64,000 bases of DNA from Bacillota bacterium (lineage in GTDB: Bacteria > Bacillota > Clostridia > Christensenellales > Christensenellaceae): positions 1-64,000 of the forward strand of contig JAEYKI010000008.1 in NCBI GenBank assembly GCA_023408315.1. The letters run 5' to 3'. The position numbers and the translations under genes were made by a program. Below the pieces are notes generated by a model. That model searched no databases, had not been told where the DNA came from, and worked only from the letters and a program-made list of their open reading frames with translations. Below, one piece after another: positions 8,118 to 17,115 of the stretch. How positions within the stretch are numbered: the first letter of the stretch is position 1; each line of letters opens with the position of its first letter.

Positions 8118-10598
8118 ATGAAAAGTGTTTTTTTGATCCGAAGGGGGATTGGAAAAAAAATAACGTTGCTGTTTTTACTGTGCATGGTTGTTGTGCTTTT
8201 TCTTGGCTGTGTTTTGTTTAACAACGTCTTAATGAGCTCTGTGAACAAGATGGAAAACGTTTATGTGCAGGACAGCATTTCAAAAATAGAAAACGCGTAT
8301 AATCAGGAGCTAAAGGATATCCAGCTTATGGCGCTTGCATGGGGGCCCTGGCACAACATGTTTAATCCGTACCAGGAGCCGGGCAGCAGGGAAGCGGACG
8401 AATACCAGATGAAAATGGAATTTGAAAGCAAGAGCCTTAATATGATGCTGATTACAGACACGTCCGGCAACGTTCTGTACGGAAAAACAATGGATTTGAA
8501 CACAGAACAAATGTTTGATATTCCGCCGGAAGTTTTAAACTGGTTCTCCGTCATGCGCATGCTGAACAACAAGGATCCGCAAAAAACATTCAAGGGCGTC
8601 ATTAATCTGGGCGGCGTTCCCATGCTGGTAGCCTCGGGTACCGTGGAAACGTATGGTGCGGACAGCAAAATGGTGGGGAATGTTTTTTTTGGCCGCTATT
8701 TCAACGATTCGGTTTTGAGCCGCTTATCAACGCAACTGAATTACAACATGGACATGCAGTGGCTGGGCGGGACCGCGTTTTCAAATCTGGATGCCACAGG
8801 GGATTCTTACGGCTATCTGACCCAGATCATCCCCCGGGACCAGGATACCATTCTGGGCATTGTTGCCTTCCCGGATATAAACCACTATGCAGCGCTGCAG
8901 ATAACGGTGTTTCTGGCGCGGGACATTCATCAAATGGGCACAAACGCGTCCTTCCTTTCTATTATTATGCTGGCCGTATTGTTTGGAGCCATTTTTGTGC
9001 TGCTGCTTTTTTCCATTAACCGTGTGGTGCTGCACCGGCTGGCCGGGCTTGATGCGGATGTGGAGAGGGTTGAGCAGAACAGAAGCTTTTCAGAGCGCGT
9101 GCGGGTGGGCGGCAGCAGGGACGAAATCACCAGCCTTTCGGCGCGCGTAAACGGCATGCTGGATGTGATGGAAGACCTGCACGAAACAGTGCGTACGCAG
9201 AACGACGCGCTGGAAAAAACCGTGCGGCAGCGCACGCAGGAATTGGTGGAGGCAAACGCGGCGCTCTCACGCGAAAAAGAGCGCATCAAGCACATTGCCT
9301 ATCACGACACGCTCACCGGCCTGCCCAACGGCACCTATCTGTCCGATTACCTGAATTATCAGGTTTCCAGCAGCCTGCGGAACGGCGACCCCATGGCTGT
9401 GTTCTTTCTGGATTTGGACGGGTTCAAGATCGTCAATGACACGCTGGGCCACGCCGCGGGAGACCAGATTTTAATACAGGTCGCCAAACGCCTGGGCTGC
9501 CTGCTGCGCCGCAGTGATTTTATCTCGCGCATTGGCGGAGACGAATTTGTGATACTGATCAACTCCGTGAGCCAGAGGGAATCTGTGGAGGTGATCGCTC
9601 AAAAAATACTGGAATGCATTTTGGAACCCTTCTGCGTAATGGGCCAGGAATGCTTTATGTCCACCAGCATTGGCATTGCCTTTTGCCCGCAGGACGGCAA
9701 GAGCTCCCAGGAGCTTTTAAAAAACGCGGACATGGCGCTGTACCGCGCAAAGTCGGAAGGCCGCAACCAGGTATGCTACTGCACGGACGAATTGAAAAAC
9801 CGCATCCGTGAAAATATGCTTTTATCCAACCAAATGTGGCGCGCGCTGGAGAAAGAAGAATTTGAGCTGTATTACCAGCCGCAGATTGCCTGCGAAACGG
9901 GCCGCATTGCGGGGCTGGAAGCTCTTATCCGCTGGAATCATCCGGAGCGCGGTCTGGTAATGCCGCAGCAGTTTATTTCCCTGGCAGAGCAAACGGGCGC
10001 AATCATGCCTATGGGCCTTTGGGTATTAAGGCAGGCGTGCATCCAGTGCAGGAAGTGGCAGGACGAATTTGGTATTCTGCTGCGCATGGGCGTAAACGTT
10101 TCCATCAAGCAACTGCAAACGCCGGAGATTGTAAGCCAGGTACAAGCAGTGCTGCAGGAAACGGGCCTTGGCCCTGGCAGCCTGGAACTGGAGATAACAG
10201 AAAACATTCTCCTGCGCGAAGTCTCGTATGCGCTCAACATATTGAATTCCCTGAAAGCCCTGGGCGTTTTGATCTCCATTGACGATTTTGGAACGGAATA
10301 CGCAAGCCTGAATTATTTAAAGCACATGCCGGTGGACAGGATCAAGATCGCCATGCCCTTTGTGCAGGGGCTGGATGAAAGCGAGAAAGACCAGGCAATC
10401 ACGCGCTCGCTTATATTCCTGGCCAAGAGCATGGGCCTTTCTGTGATTGCGGAGGGCGTGGAAACGGAAACACAGCTTGATTTTTTAACAAACCGCATGT
10501 GTGACGAAACGCAGGGTTTTTATTTGTACCGCCCCATGCCCGCGCAGGAAATAGAAAAACTGCTCAGGGGCCAGAGCCAAAAAAAGATGTTGCTCTAA
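8118..10598 (+). CDS. CHASE4-HAMP-GGDEF-EAL cyclic-di-GMP signalling protein
   Basis: An 826-residue protein. A first membrane segment (about residues 12-34) is followed by an extracytoplasmic CHASE4-type sensor containing 'LMALAWGPWHNMF', a second membrane segment near residue 290, a HAMP-like linker and coiled coil, a GGDEF domain (motif at about residue 473) and an EAL domain (motif at about residue 601). The cyclase site GGDEF is intact, and RRSD sits five residues upstream as an inhibitory I-site. The phosphodiesterase residues also look intact: EALIRW, GVNVS, ELEITE, DDFG, AEGVE and TQGF. Either activity is possible. The ATG at 8118 has AAGGTG upstream; an in-frame GTG at 8034 is less likely. 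Confidence 0.92.
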   Translation: MKSVFLIRRGIGKKITLLFLLCMVVVLFLGCVLFNNVLMSSVNKMENVYVQDSISKIENAYNQELKDIQLMALAWGPWHNMFNPYQEPGSREADEYQMKMEFESKSLNMMLITDTSGNVLYGKTMDLNTEQMFDIPPEVLNWFSVMRMLNNKDPQKTFKGVINLGGVPMLVASGTVETYGADSKMVGNVFFGRYFNDSVLSRLSTQLNYNMDMQWLGGTAFSNLDATGDSYGYLTQIIPRDQDTILGIVAFPDINHYAALQITVFLARDIHQMGTNASFLSIIMLAVLFGAIFVLLLFSINRVVLHRLAGLDADVERVEQNRSFSERVRVGGSRDEITSLSARVNGMLDVMEDLHETVRTQNDALEKTVRQRTQELVEANAALSREKERIKHIAYHDTLTGLPNGTYLSDYLNYQVSSSLRNGDPMAVFFLDLDGFKIVNDTLGHAAGDQILIQVAKRLGCLLRRSDFISRIGGDEFVILINSVSQRESVEVIAQKILECILEPFCVMGQECFMSTSIGIAFCPQDGKSSQELLKNADMALYRAKSEGRNQVCYCTDELKNRIRENMLLSNQMWRALEKEEFELYYQPQIACETGRIAGLEALIRWNHPERGLVMPQQFISLAEQTGAIMPMGLWVLRQACIQCRKWQDEFGILLRMGVNVSIKQLQTPEIVSQVQAVLQETGLGPGSLELEITENILLREVSYALNILNSLKALGVLISIDDFGTEYASLNYLKHMPVDRIKIAMPFVQGLDESEKDQAITRSLIFLAKSMGLSVIAEGVETETQLDFLTNRMCDETQGFYLYRPMPAQEIEKLLRGQSQKKMLL

Positions 10599-10860
10599 AC
10601 AACGCGCCGGAAGCGTTATTACCTGTGCGGTGATTTGCTTTTTTTGTTGCTTCTTACCGCAATATTTAAAATAAAAAAATTTTACAAAAAACCAATTTAC
10701 AATTTTGCAGCAGATTGTATAATAAAACGGATTGGTTAATTGTTGAAACCCCGTATTCATATAATACCTGCAAAACAGTTTAGATAAAAATTAAATATAC
10801 GCACTTAAACCCCATTGTTTTTGTGTGCAAAAAAACAGAGAAAGAGGTGCTTTTAGACGG

Positions 10861-11076
10861 ATGGTTTGCAAAATCAAGGAAGAATGTTATTTTCACCAAA
10901 TCATTATCCCGCAGCAAAACCGTATGGGAGAAATTTACCGTGAGCGTTACTGCAACGGAGACAGAAGTATATGCGCCCGCTACAAAGTTTACGAGGCATT
11001 GGGGAAGGATGGCGTGCCGGAAAGCCTGTACCCTAACATGGAGGAAGTGGCGGCAAAACTTTTGCAAAGCCCTTAG
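10861..11076 (+). CDS. small conserved Cys-containing protein, function unknown
   Basis: A 71-residue soluble protein with 'EECYFHQ', then 'YCNGDRSICARYKVYEALG' and 'VPESLYPNMEEVAAKLL'. The spacing C-x(n)-YC-x(5)-CARY recurs in small clostridial proteins often found near signalling genes (recalled family resemblance, not searched). The three cysteines may form a metal or redox site. GAGGTG lies 11 bases before the ATG; in-frame GTG starts lie further upstream. It follows the GGDEF-EAL gene by about 260 bases on the same strand. Confidence 0.7.
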   Translation: MVCKIKEECYFHQIIIPQQNRMGEIYRERYCNGDRSICARYKVYEALGKDGVPESLYPNMEEVAAKLLQSP

Positions 11077-11125
11077 ACCTGCAGGCTTTGTAATAAAGAA
11101 AAAGCCTTTCAGACGCATTTTTTGT

Positions 11126-11154
11126 TTGAAGTCTTAAAATATGTATGCTATAGT
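11126..11154 (+). promoter_or_regulatory. putative sigma-A promoter of purA
   Basis: TTGAAG (11126-11131), a 17-base spacer and TATAGT (11149-11154) lie about 60 bases before the purA start. The short leader holds a small CCGGG/CCGGG element but no riboswitch that I recognise. Confidence 0.55.
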
Positions 11155-11215
11155 GTTTAAGGCGTCCGGGAAGTAGCCGGGCCTAAAGTTTTATCCTTAC
11201 ATGGAGGTTAGATAC

Positions 11216-12490
11216 ATGCTCACTGCAATTGTGGGAATCAACTGGGGCGACGAAGGTAAAGGCAGGATGGTTGACCTGCTCTCGGAAGAGTACGACATCG
11301 TTTCTCGCTACCAGGGCGGCAATAACGCCGGCCATACGGTGATCAATGATCTTGGCAAGTTTATTTTAAACCTGCTGCCGTCCGGCATACTGCGCCCGGA
11401 AGTGGTGAATATCATGGGAAACGGCATGGTGATAGACTTGCAGCATCTGTGCGGCGAGATGGGCCGCCTGATGGACGCGGGCGTAAAAATAACGCCGGAG
11501 AACCTTAAAATCTCCAACCGCGCAATCATATGCATGCCTTACCATGTGCAGCAGGATATACTGGAAGAAGAACGCCTGGCTGACGCAAAATACGGCTCTA
11601 CGCGGCGCGGCATTGCGCCCGTGTACGGCGATAAATATCTTAAAAAAGCGCTCCGCATGGGAGACCTGCTGGAGCCGGACTCGCTCGCCAAAAAGCTGAA
11701 CGGCATTGTGGAATGGAAAAACATGACCATCCGCGGCGCTTACGGCGCGGCGGCGCTGAAAACGGACGATTTGACGGACTGGCTTCTGGAGTTTGGCGGC
11801 AAGCTGAAAGCCTTTATAACAGACACGGGCATTTACCTGAACGAAGCTTTGCAGCACAATAAAAAAATTATGTTTGAGGCGCAGCTTGGCGCGCTTCGCG
11901 ATATAGACTTTGGCATCTACCCGTACACTTCGTCCTCTTCCACCATAGCGGCATACGCGCCCATTGGAGCGGGCATACCGGGCAGAAAGCTGGACAGCGT
12001 CATCGGCATTATGAAGGCGTATTCCACCTGCGTGGGAGAAGGCCCGTTTACAGCCGAGACGTTTGGCGAGGAAGCAAAAGAGCTTCGCGAGGCGGGCGGC
12101 GAATACGGCGCGGCCACCGGCAGGCCCAGGCGCGTGGGGCCGTTTGACGCGGTTGCCAGCCGCTACGGCATACGTGTGCAGGGTGCGGATATGATAGCCA
12201 TCACAAAGCTGGACGTGCTTTCTTATCTGGACCAGATACCCATTTGTGTGGCGTATGAGGTAAACGGAAAACGCACGGACGAGTTCCCCATTGGAGAGAC
12301 GCTTGCAAAAGCGAAGCCCATTATAGAAACCATTCCCGGCTGGGGCTGCGATATCAGCGGCTGCCGCAAGCCGGAAGAGCTGCCGGTGCGCGCATACGGC
12401 TACATTAAAAAGCTGGAGCAACTGGGCGGCTGCCCCATCAAGTATGTATCGGTGGGCGCAAAGCGCGACGAATACATCGTGATGGACTGA
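11216..12490 (+). CDS. purA: adenylosuccinate synthetase
   Basis: A 424-residue protein that condenses IMP with aspartate using GTP, the first committed step to AMP. The N-terminal GTP-binding and catalytic loop 'GINWGDEGKGRMVDLL', 'QGGNNAGHTV', the substrate region 'STRRGIAPVY' and the C-terminal 'TGRPRRVGPFD' and 'ITKLDVL' are all present. Its length matches the family (about 425-430). The ATG at 11216 follows GGAGG; an upstream in-frame ATG at 11201 overlaps that site and is rejected. It stands alone between its own promoter and terminator. Confidence 0.97.
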   Translation: MLTAIVGINWGDEGKGRMVDLLSEEYDIVSRYQGGNNAGHTVINDLGKFILNLLPSGILRPEVVNIMGNGMVIDLQHLCGEMGRLMDAGVKITPENLKISNRAIICMPYHVQQDILEEERLADAKYGSTRRGIAPVYGDKYLKKALRMGDLLEPDSLAKKLNGIVEWKNMTIRGAYGAAALKTDDLTDWLLEFGGKLKAFITDTGIYLNEALQHNKKIMFEAQLGALRDIDFGIYPYTSSSSTIAAYAPIGAGIPGRKLDSVIGIMKAYSTCVGEGPFTAETFGEEAKELREAGGEYGAATGRPRRVGPFDAVASRYGIRVQGADMIAITKLDVLSYLDQIPICVAYEVNGKRTDEFPIGETLAKAKPIIETIPGWGCDISGCRKPEELPVRAYGYIKKLEQLGGCPIKYVSVGAKRDEYIVMD

Positions 12491-12549
12491 ATCGGCAACA
12501 TTATTAAAGGCATATACGCAAGCTGTGTAGTTTCATAAAAACGTATAAA

Positions 12550-12600
12550 AAAAGGCTCGAATTTCCGCGGTAAATTTTCGGAAATTGCGGGCCTTTATTT
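12550..12600 (+). terminator. rho-independent terminator of purA
   Basis: A long stem with arms AAAGGCtCGaATTTCCG and CGGAAATtGCGgGCCTTT (two mismatches) is followed by ATTTTG, about 60 bases after purA. Confidence 0.75.
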
Positions 12601-12667
12601 TGTATATTAGCAACTGTTTTGGAAACCATAAATAAGGTGCTCAATTCAATTTATGGAGGGAAAAGAC

Positions 12668-12988
12668 ATGTTGAACAAAGTAGAAATTTGCGGCGTAAAC
12701 ACATCCAAACTGCCTGTAATACCCCATAAGAAAGCAAAAGAATTATTTGTTTTAATCAAAAAGGGGGACAAGGCGGCCAGGGAAGAATTCATTTACGGGA
12801 ACCTTCGGCTGGTTTTAAGCGTTATACAGCGTTTTAACAACCGCGGGGAAAATATAGACGACCTGTTCCAGGTCGGGTGCATCGGTCTCATTAAATCCAT
12901 AGATAATTTTGACCTCTCGCAAAATGTGCGTTTTTCTACCTACGCGGTGCCGATGAAAGTGCAAAGTCATAAAAATAATTATTGCTAA
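12668..12988 (+). pseudogene. sigG: truncated sporulation sigma factor SigG (N-terminal fragment)
   Basis: The 106-residue frame starts exactly like sigma-G: 'VEICGVNTSKLPV', then 'NLRLVLSVIQRFNNRGE' and 'DDLFQVGCIGLIKSIDNFDL', up to 'FSTYAVPM'. At that point family members continue with IIGEIRRYLRD and about 150 more residues. Here the frame runs into 'KVQSHKNNYC' and stops. Regions 2.4, 3 and 4 (promoter recognition) are missing, and I found no continuation in any frame of the next few hundred bases. A strong GGAGGG ribosome binding site remains. This is most likely a decayed gene from a lineage losing sporulation. A functional short anti-sigma-like product or an element-split gene cannot be excluded. 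Confidence 0.85.
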
Positions 12989-13090
12989 AATACACTTTTG
13001 GTAACGAATCAAAAGGCTCGCTAAGTTTGATATGTACGGGACCTGCCGGCCCCGTGCGCGCGGATTCTTTTTTATATTTAATTACAAATG

Positions 13091-13234
13091 CTACCATCTG
13101 CAGCATCTGCAACAACGCCTTCTGCGCCTTCTGTTTGGGATGATAATGATGATCGTCGAATCGTCAAACCGCTCGGAGAAGGGGTCAAAATCAAAATCGT
13201 CAGGATCAAATAAACCTCTGCATATAGAACTCAT
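13091..13234 (-). CDS. 47-residue acidic/Ile/Arg/Cys-rich small protein
   Basis: A small frame behind a near-perfect AAAGGAGG ribosome binding site. Its composition is striking: an acidic, Phe-rich N-terminal half (DPDDFDFDPF), five isoleucines (28-32), six arginines (35-40) and a CCRCCRW tail. It is too short and hydrophilic for a normal transmembrane protein. The Arg/Cys tail could bind nucleic acid, anionic lipid or metal. I do not recognise a family. It lies between the sigG fragment and a convergently read membrane gene. The strong ribosome binding site is the main argument that it is translated. Confidence 0.6.
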   Translation of the reverse strand: MSSICRGLFDPDDFDFDPFSERFDDSTIIIIIPNRRRRRRCCRCCRW

Positions 13235-13341
13235 AAAAAAACCTCCTTTGCTTAACGTAGTATATGCGCCGAAAGCCTGATTGTTGCAGAATATGCCGGA
13301 ATATACAGAAAAATAAAGAAAAACGCCTTTATGGCGCAAAC

Positions 13342-13371
13342 AAAAACCCCCAGCACATAAATGCATGGGGG
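13342..13371 (-). terminator. rho-independent terminator of the 103-residue membrane protein gene
   Basis: Read on the minus strand, CCCCCATGCATTTATG-type stem arms close with TGGGGG followed by TTTTTG, 27 bases after the stop codon at 13398. Confidence 0.75.
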
Positions 13372-13397
13372 AAACGTTGCTTTTGCGAATGAACGGC

Positions 13398-13709
13398 TCA
13401 GGAATTAAAGAAGCTGATGTTGTTTACAACGGCGTAGATAATAAATCCGCCCAGGCACGCAATCAGCGTAATGAGGTATGTGCGGAAAAATGCAACAAAG
13501 CGCGTTTCAAATTTTTTCTCCAGGCCGCGCTGGGTGAACATGATTGCGCCAAACAGTATGATCCACAGCCAGCCTAAAGGGGTGTTTTGATACTGTTCAG
13601 GGTTAATGTTAAAAAAGAACGGAGCGCCAATAGAGAACCAGATGCCCGCGCCTCCCAGAATACCCAGCACAATTTGCAGCGCTTTGGATTGTTTTTCAGT
13701 CATTTTCAT
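13398..13709 (-). CDS. small three-helix membrane protein, function unknown
   Basis: A 103-residue protein with three hydrophobic segments (about 12-33, 45-60 and 75-97) and basic loops. A polar N-terminus 'MKMTEKQSKAL' suggests a cytoplasmic start. GAGGATC precedes the ATG at 13709. No catalytic motif is visible and I do not recognise a family. It has its own terminator and is divergent from the EF-G-like gene. Confidence 0.75.
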   Translation of the reverse strand: MKMTEKQSKALQIVLGILGGAGIWFSIGAPFFFNINPEQYQNTPLGWLWIILFGAIMFTQRGLEKKFETRFVAFFRTYLITLIACLGGFIIYAVVNNISFFNS

Positions 13710-13935
13710 ATGATCCTCGCGAAAAAAATGGATTTTAATAGAATAATCATATTATTGCACAATACCAAAAGAAATTCCACTAAAATTTATAAAAAATATT
13801 TATTTTTACGCTTTAATCTGATAAAATGAATCAGTCAGTTTCTAGTGGAAACCCTGCAAATCTTTAATTTATTTCGAACGTAACGTTTTTTTTAAACGGT
13901 TTTTTATAGAAGAAAAAACTTGGGAGGATAATTTA

Positions 13936-16014
13936 ATGAAGGTTTACAACCCGCAGGAGATCCGCAACATCGCCCTGGTGGGCCATGGCGGAGAAGGCAA
14001 AACAACACTCGCGGAAGCAATGCTCTTCAATTCCGGAGCGCTTGAGCGCATGGGAAAAGTTGAGGATGGAAACACCGCGTTGGATTACGATCCGGAAGAA
14101 ATGAAACGCGGCATTTCCATCAGCATCGCGCTTGCGCCGGTGGAATGGAAAAACGTAAAAATAAATATTATAGACGTTCCCGGATTTTTTGATTTTGAAG
14201 GAGAGGCAATGGCCGCTTACCGCCTGGCGGATTCGGCGCTTATCAACCTCTCCGCACAGGGCACGGTATCTGTTGGCGCGGAAAAAGCATTCGACTACAC
14301 CACCAAACATAAAATTCCCCGCGCAATCGTTATTAATCAGATTGATAAAGAAAACGCAAGCTTTGATAAAACGCTGGACGCGCTCACGGCCAAATATGGC
14401 TCCGCCATTTGCGCTGCGCAGGTTCCCGTTGTGAACGGCGGCAAGTTTGAAGGCGTTGTGGACCTGGTTTCCATGAAAGCGCGCATGTTTGCGGGCAAAG
14501 ACGTAAAAGAGGCGGATATTCCCGCGGCGGTTGCCGCGCGCGCGCAGGAACTGCGCGACGCGCTTGTGGAAAACGCGGCGGGCGGCGACGAAGAACTGAT
14601 GGAAAAATTCTTTGACGGGCAGGAGCTTTCCAAGGAAGACATTGTAAAGGGCCTTAAAATGGGCATTGCATCCGGCTCCATATCGCCGGTATTTGTGGCG
14701 GCCGGTTCGCAAAACCTGGGCGTTGTTACCCTGCTGGATTCTCTGGCGGAACTGATGCCCGCGCCCGCCAACCATATTCCTGCAAAGGACAAGGACGGAA
14801 AACCAATAGAGCTTAAAATGGACGCGTCCGTTCCGTTTGCGGGCCAGATCATCAAGACCATCGCGGACCCGTTTGTGGGCAAGATATCCATCATCAAGAT
14901 TGTATCCGGCACGCTGTCTTCTGATATGACGGTTCTGAACACCGCCAGCGACAAGAACGAGAAATGCTCCAACCTGGGCATTATGCGCGGCAAAAAGCTG
15001 GTAAATGTGGACAAGCTGTGCGCGGGAGATATTGGCGCCATTGCCAAACTCCAGGGCACCGTTACCGGCGATACGCTGTGCGCGGCAAACAATCCCGTAA
15101 CGTTTGAACCCATTGTGTTCCCCAATCCGTGCATACAGCTTGCGGTGCTGGCAAAGAAGCAGGGCGAGGAAGAAAAGGTGTTTGGCGGCCTGCACAGGCT
15201 GGAAGAAGAAGACCCCACGTTCAAGCTGGAAAAACAGGTTGAAACCGGCGATATGCTGGCAAAGGGCATGGGCGAAATGCACCTTGAAGTGATTATGAAA
15301 AAGCTCAAGAACAAGTTCAACGTGGAAGCGGAGCTGGTTGACCCCCGCGTGCCGTACCGCGAGACCATCAAGAAGCCTGTGAAGGCGCCCGGCAGGCATA
15401 AAAAACAGTCCGGCGGGCATGGGCAGTTTGGCGACGTTGTGATTGAGTTTGAACCCCTGCACGGCAGCGATCAGGATTTTGAGTTTGTGGATAAAATTGT
15501 GGGCGGCGTTGTGCCCAGGCAATACATCCCCGCCGTTGAAAAAGGCCTGCGCGAGTGCATCCGCAAGGGCGTGCTGGCCGGGTTCCCGGTTGTGGGCCTT
15601 AAAGCCACGCTGGTGTTCGGTTCCTATCACCCGGTGGATTCCTCTGAAATGGCGTTTAAGGTTGCGGCCAGCCTGGCGTATAAAAAAGGCCTGGCAGAGG
15701 CAAACCCCGTATTGCTGGAGCCCATCTGCAAGGCAGTGGTTTCCATTCCGGACGAGTACATGGGCGATATCATTGGCGATATGAACCGCCGCCGCGGCCG
15801 CATCCTGGGCATGAACCCGGTGGACGGCCTGCAGCAGGTAACCGCGGAAGTGCCCATGAGCGAGATGTTCAAATACGCGACGGACCTTCGCTCCATGACG
15901 CAGGCAAGAGGTTCCTTTGAGCTCACGTTTGAGCGGTACGAGGAACTGCCCGCCAACCTGGCAGCCAAGGTTATAGAGAAGTACAAGAAAGAAAAAGAAG
16001 AGGAAGAAGAATAA
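13936..16014 (+). CDS. elongation factor G-like GTPase (EF-G paralogue)
   Basis: A 692-residue translational GTPase with the EF-G domain order. Its G motifs depart from true EF-G: G1 is GHGGEGKT (residues 16-23), G3 is DVPG (80-83) and G4 is NQID (134-137) in place of NKxD. The C-terminal domain IV/V motifs, 'GRHKKQSGGHGQFGDV' and 'RRGRILGM', are retained. These features place it with the EF-G2/EF-G-like group, which binds ribosomes but does not replace EF-G; its role is unsettled. GGGAGG precedes the ATG. It is monocistronic and is followed by a GC-rich hairpin. Confidence 0.92.
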   Translation: MKVYNPQEIRNIALVGHGGEGKTTLAEAMLFNSGALERMGKVEDGNTALDYDPEEMKRGISISIALAPVEWKNVKINIIDVPGFFDFEGEAMAAYRLADSALINLSAQGTVSVGAEKAFDYTTKHKIPRAIVINQIDKENASFDKTLDALTAKYGSAICAAQVPVVNGGKFEGVVDLVSMKARMFAGKDVKEADIPAAVAARAQELRDALVENAAGGDEELMEKFFDGQELSKEDIVKGLKMGIASGSISPVFVAAGSQNLGVVTLLDSLAELMPAPANHIPAKDKDGKPIELKMDASVPFAGQIIKTIADPFVGKISIIKIVSGTLSSDMTVLNTASDKNEKCSNLGIMRGKKLVNVDKLCAGDIGAIAKLQGTVTGDTLCAANNPVTFEPIVFPNPCIQLAVLAKKQGEEEKVFGGLHRLEEEDPTFKLEKQVETGDMLAKGMGEMHLEVIMKKLKNKFNVEAELVDPRVPYRETIKKPVKAPGRHKKQSGGHGQFGDVVIEFEPLHGSDQDFEFVDKIVGGVVPRQYIPAVEKGLRECIRKGVLAGFPVVGLKATLVFGSYHPVDSSEMAFKVAASLAYKKGLAEANPVLLEPICKAVVSIPDEYMGDIIGDMNRRRGRILGMNPVDGLQQVTAEVPMSEMFKYATDLRSMTQARGSFELTFERYEELPANLAAKVIEKYKKEKEEEEE

Positions 16015-16021
16015 CACTTGG

Positions 16022-16039
16022 CGGGGGACCAGTCCCCCG
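16022..16039 (+). terminator. hairpin after the EF-G-like gene
   Basis: A perfect CGGGGGAC/GTCCCCCG stem with a two-base loop lies 8 bases after the stop codon. The downstream tract is only moderately T-rich. Confidence 0.5.
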
Positions 16040-16073
16040 TCCGATTTTAAAAATTTCGGTAAGTGGTAAGCCT

Positions 16074-16116
16074 AAAAACCGCGCCTGCCAACAGTTACAT
16101 CGGCGGCGCGGCTTTT
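16074..16116. terminator. bidirectional terminator between convergent genes
   Basis: CCGCGCC (16079-16085) pairs with GGCGCGG (16105-16111). AAAAA lies on the left and TTTT on the right, so it can stop both the EF-G-like transcript and the convergent URO-D family transcript. Confidence 0.72.
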
Positions 16117-16131
16117 CTATTGTTTTTATGT

Positions 16132-17115
16132 TTAAAACAGTATCTTGCTCATGCGGTCAATTTCTTCGTTAATCGCTTCATATACCCCCGGAAAGTTGGA
16201 TATATTGAGGCCGTGCACCAGACAGGGAATATAGTACAGCTTGCCGCATTCCCGGCAGGCAGCCTCCACGTGTTTGGCAATCTCCTCGCGCGTCCAATCG
16301 TCGTTGTCCACCTTGCCGCTGTCAATATCGCCCATAAAAGAGATTTTGCCGCCGTATTGCTGAATCAGCTCCGGAATATTGTTGGTTGTCATGCAGCCCT
16401 GCCAGATATCTATGCCTGCTTCAATCATCATGGGAACCAGGGGGGCGGCATAGCAGTCGCCGTGGTGAACAATTACCTCCACGCCGTTGGCTTTCCAAAA
16501 GCCGTATATTTTTTTATAAGCGGGCAGGAAAAATTCCTTGAATATTCCAGGAGAAAAAACAATAGAGTTCTGGCTGCCCCAGTCGTCGTGATGGAAAACA
16601 GCATCGGGGTGGATGTGCCGGACAGTTTCCGCCGCAAGGGAGACCTCGTATTCCACAATATAATCAATCAGCTCGTGCATCAGTTCGGGTTCCGCAAGCA
16701 AATTTGCCAAAGCGTCTTCCACGCCCATCAGGTGATGCGTCATTTCAAACACGCCCGGAGCGCACACGGCTGTTACAAACTTTTCGTTGCGGTCAATGGA
16801 ATTGGCATGGGCAACGGCAGGCGCCCATTCTTCCTCCGTATAAAAAACGGTGGGGGCTTTTACTGCTTCTTTCCATTTGCTGATGTCTTTTAATACCTTG
16901 TGCTCGTCGTCGTGAACAGGATAGGAACCAATCTGGTCTTCCCTCCAATTAAAGGTAATTCCCCATTTATTCTTAACTGTCACCCCAGGCGCCGGAGCCA
17001 AAGGAAGGTCCATTGGAGCATCCAACATCAATTCCATGAACTCATACTGTTTCACAAAACGGTCAGGATGTCCGCCCTTGATTGTTTCCATTAGGTTTTG
17101 TTTGATGGATAACAT
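16132..17115 (-). CDS. uroporphyrinogen decarboxylase (URO-D) family protein
   Basis: A 327-residue TIM-barrel protein of the URO-D superfamily, closer to the methyltransferase-type MtaA/CmuA branch than to HemE: no HemE N-terminal signature is seen, while 'VIVHHGDCYA' (His217/218 and Cys221) resembles the zinc-thiolate region of corrinoid methyltransferase activators. 'HHDDWGSQNS' and 'GDIDSG' are further pocket motifs. No corrinoid protein or methyltransferase partner is encoded nearby, so the substrate is unknown. GAGGTG lies 8 bases before the ATG at 17115. The upstream 240 bases are AT-rich with no other gene. Confidence 0.85.
   Translation of the reverse strand: MLSIKQNLMETIKGGHPDRFVKQYEFMELMLDAPMDLPLAPAPGVTVKNKWGITFNWREDQIGSYPVHDDEHKVLKDISKWKEAVKAPTVFYTEEEWAPAVAHANSIDRNEKFVTAVCAPGVFEMTHHLMGVEDALANLLAEPELMHELIDYIVEYEVSLAAETVRHIHPDAVFHHDDWGSQNSIVFSPGIFKEFFLPAYKKIYGFWKANGVEVIVHHGDCYAAPLVPMMIEAGIDIWQGCMTTNNIPELIQQYGGKISFMGDIDSGKVDNDDWTREEIAKHVEAACRECGKLYYIPCLVHGLNISNFPGVYEAINEEIDRMSKILF

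Noticed and set aside
11366..12421. 351-codon minus-strand frame opposite purA
   Set aside because: A codon-bias shadow of purA with no motif and no ribosome binding site.
12989..13090. Remaining part of sigG in another frame, or a skin-like excisable element
   Set aside because: No frame after 12960 encodes sigma region 2.4-4 residues, and no recombinase gene lies beside it in the window.
13933..16017. 694-codon minus-strand open frame
   Set aside because: It is antisense to the EF-G-like gene along its whole length. Its composition (runs of F, H and R) is that of a shadow frame.
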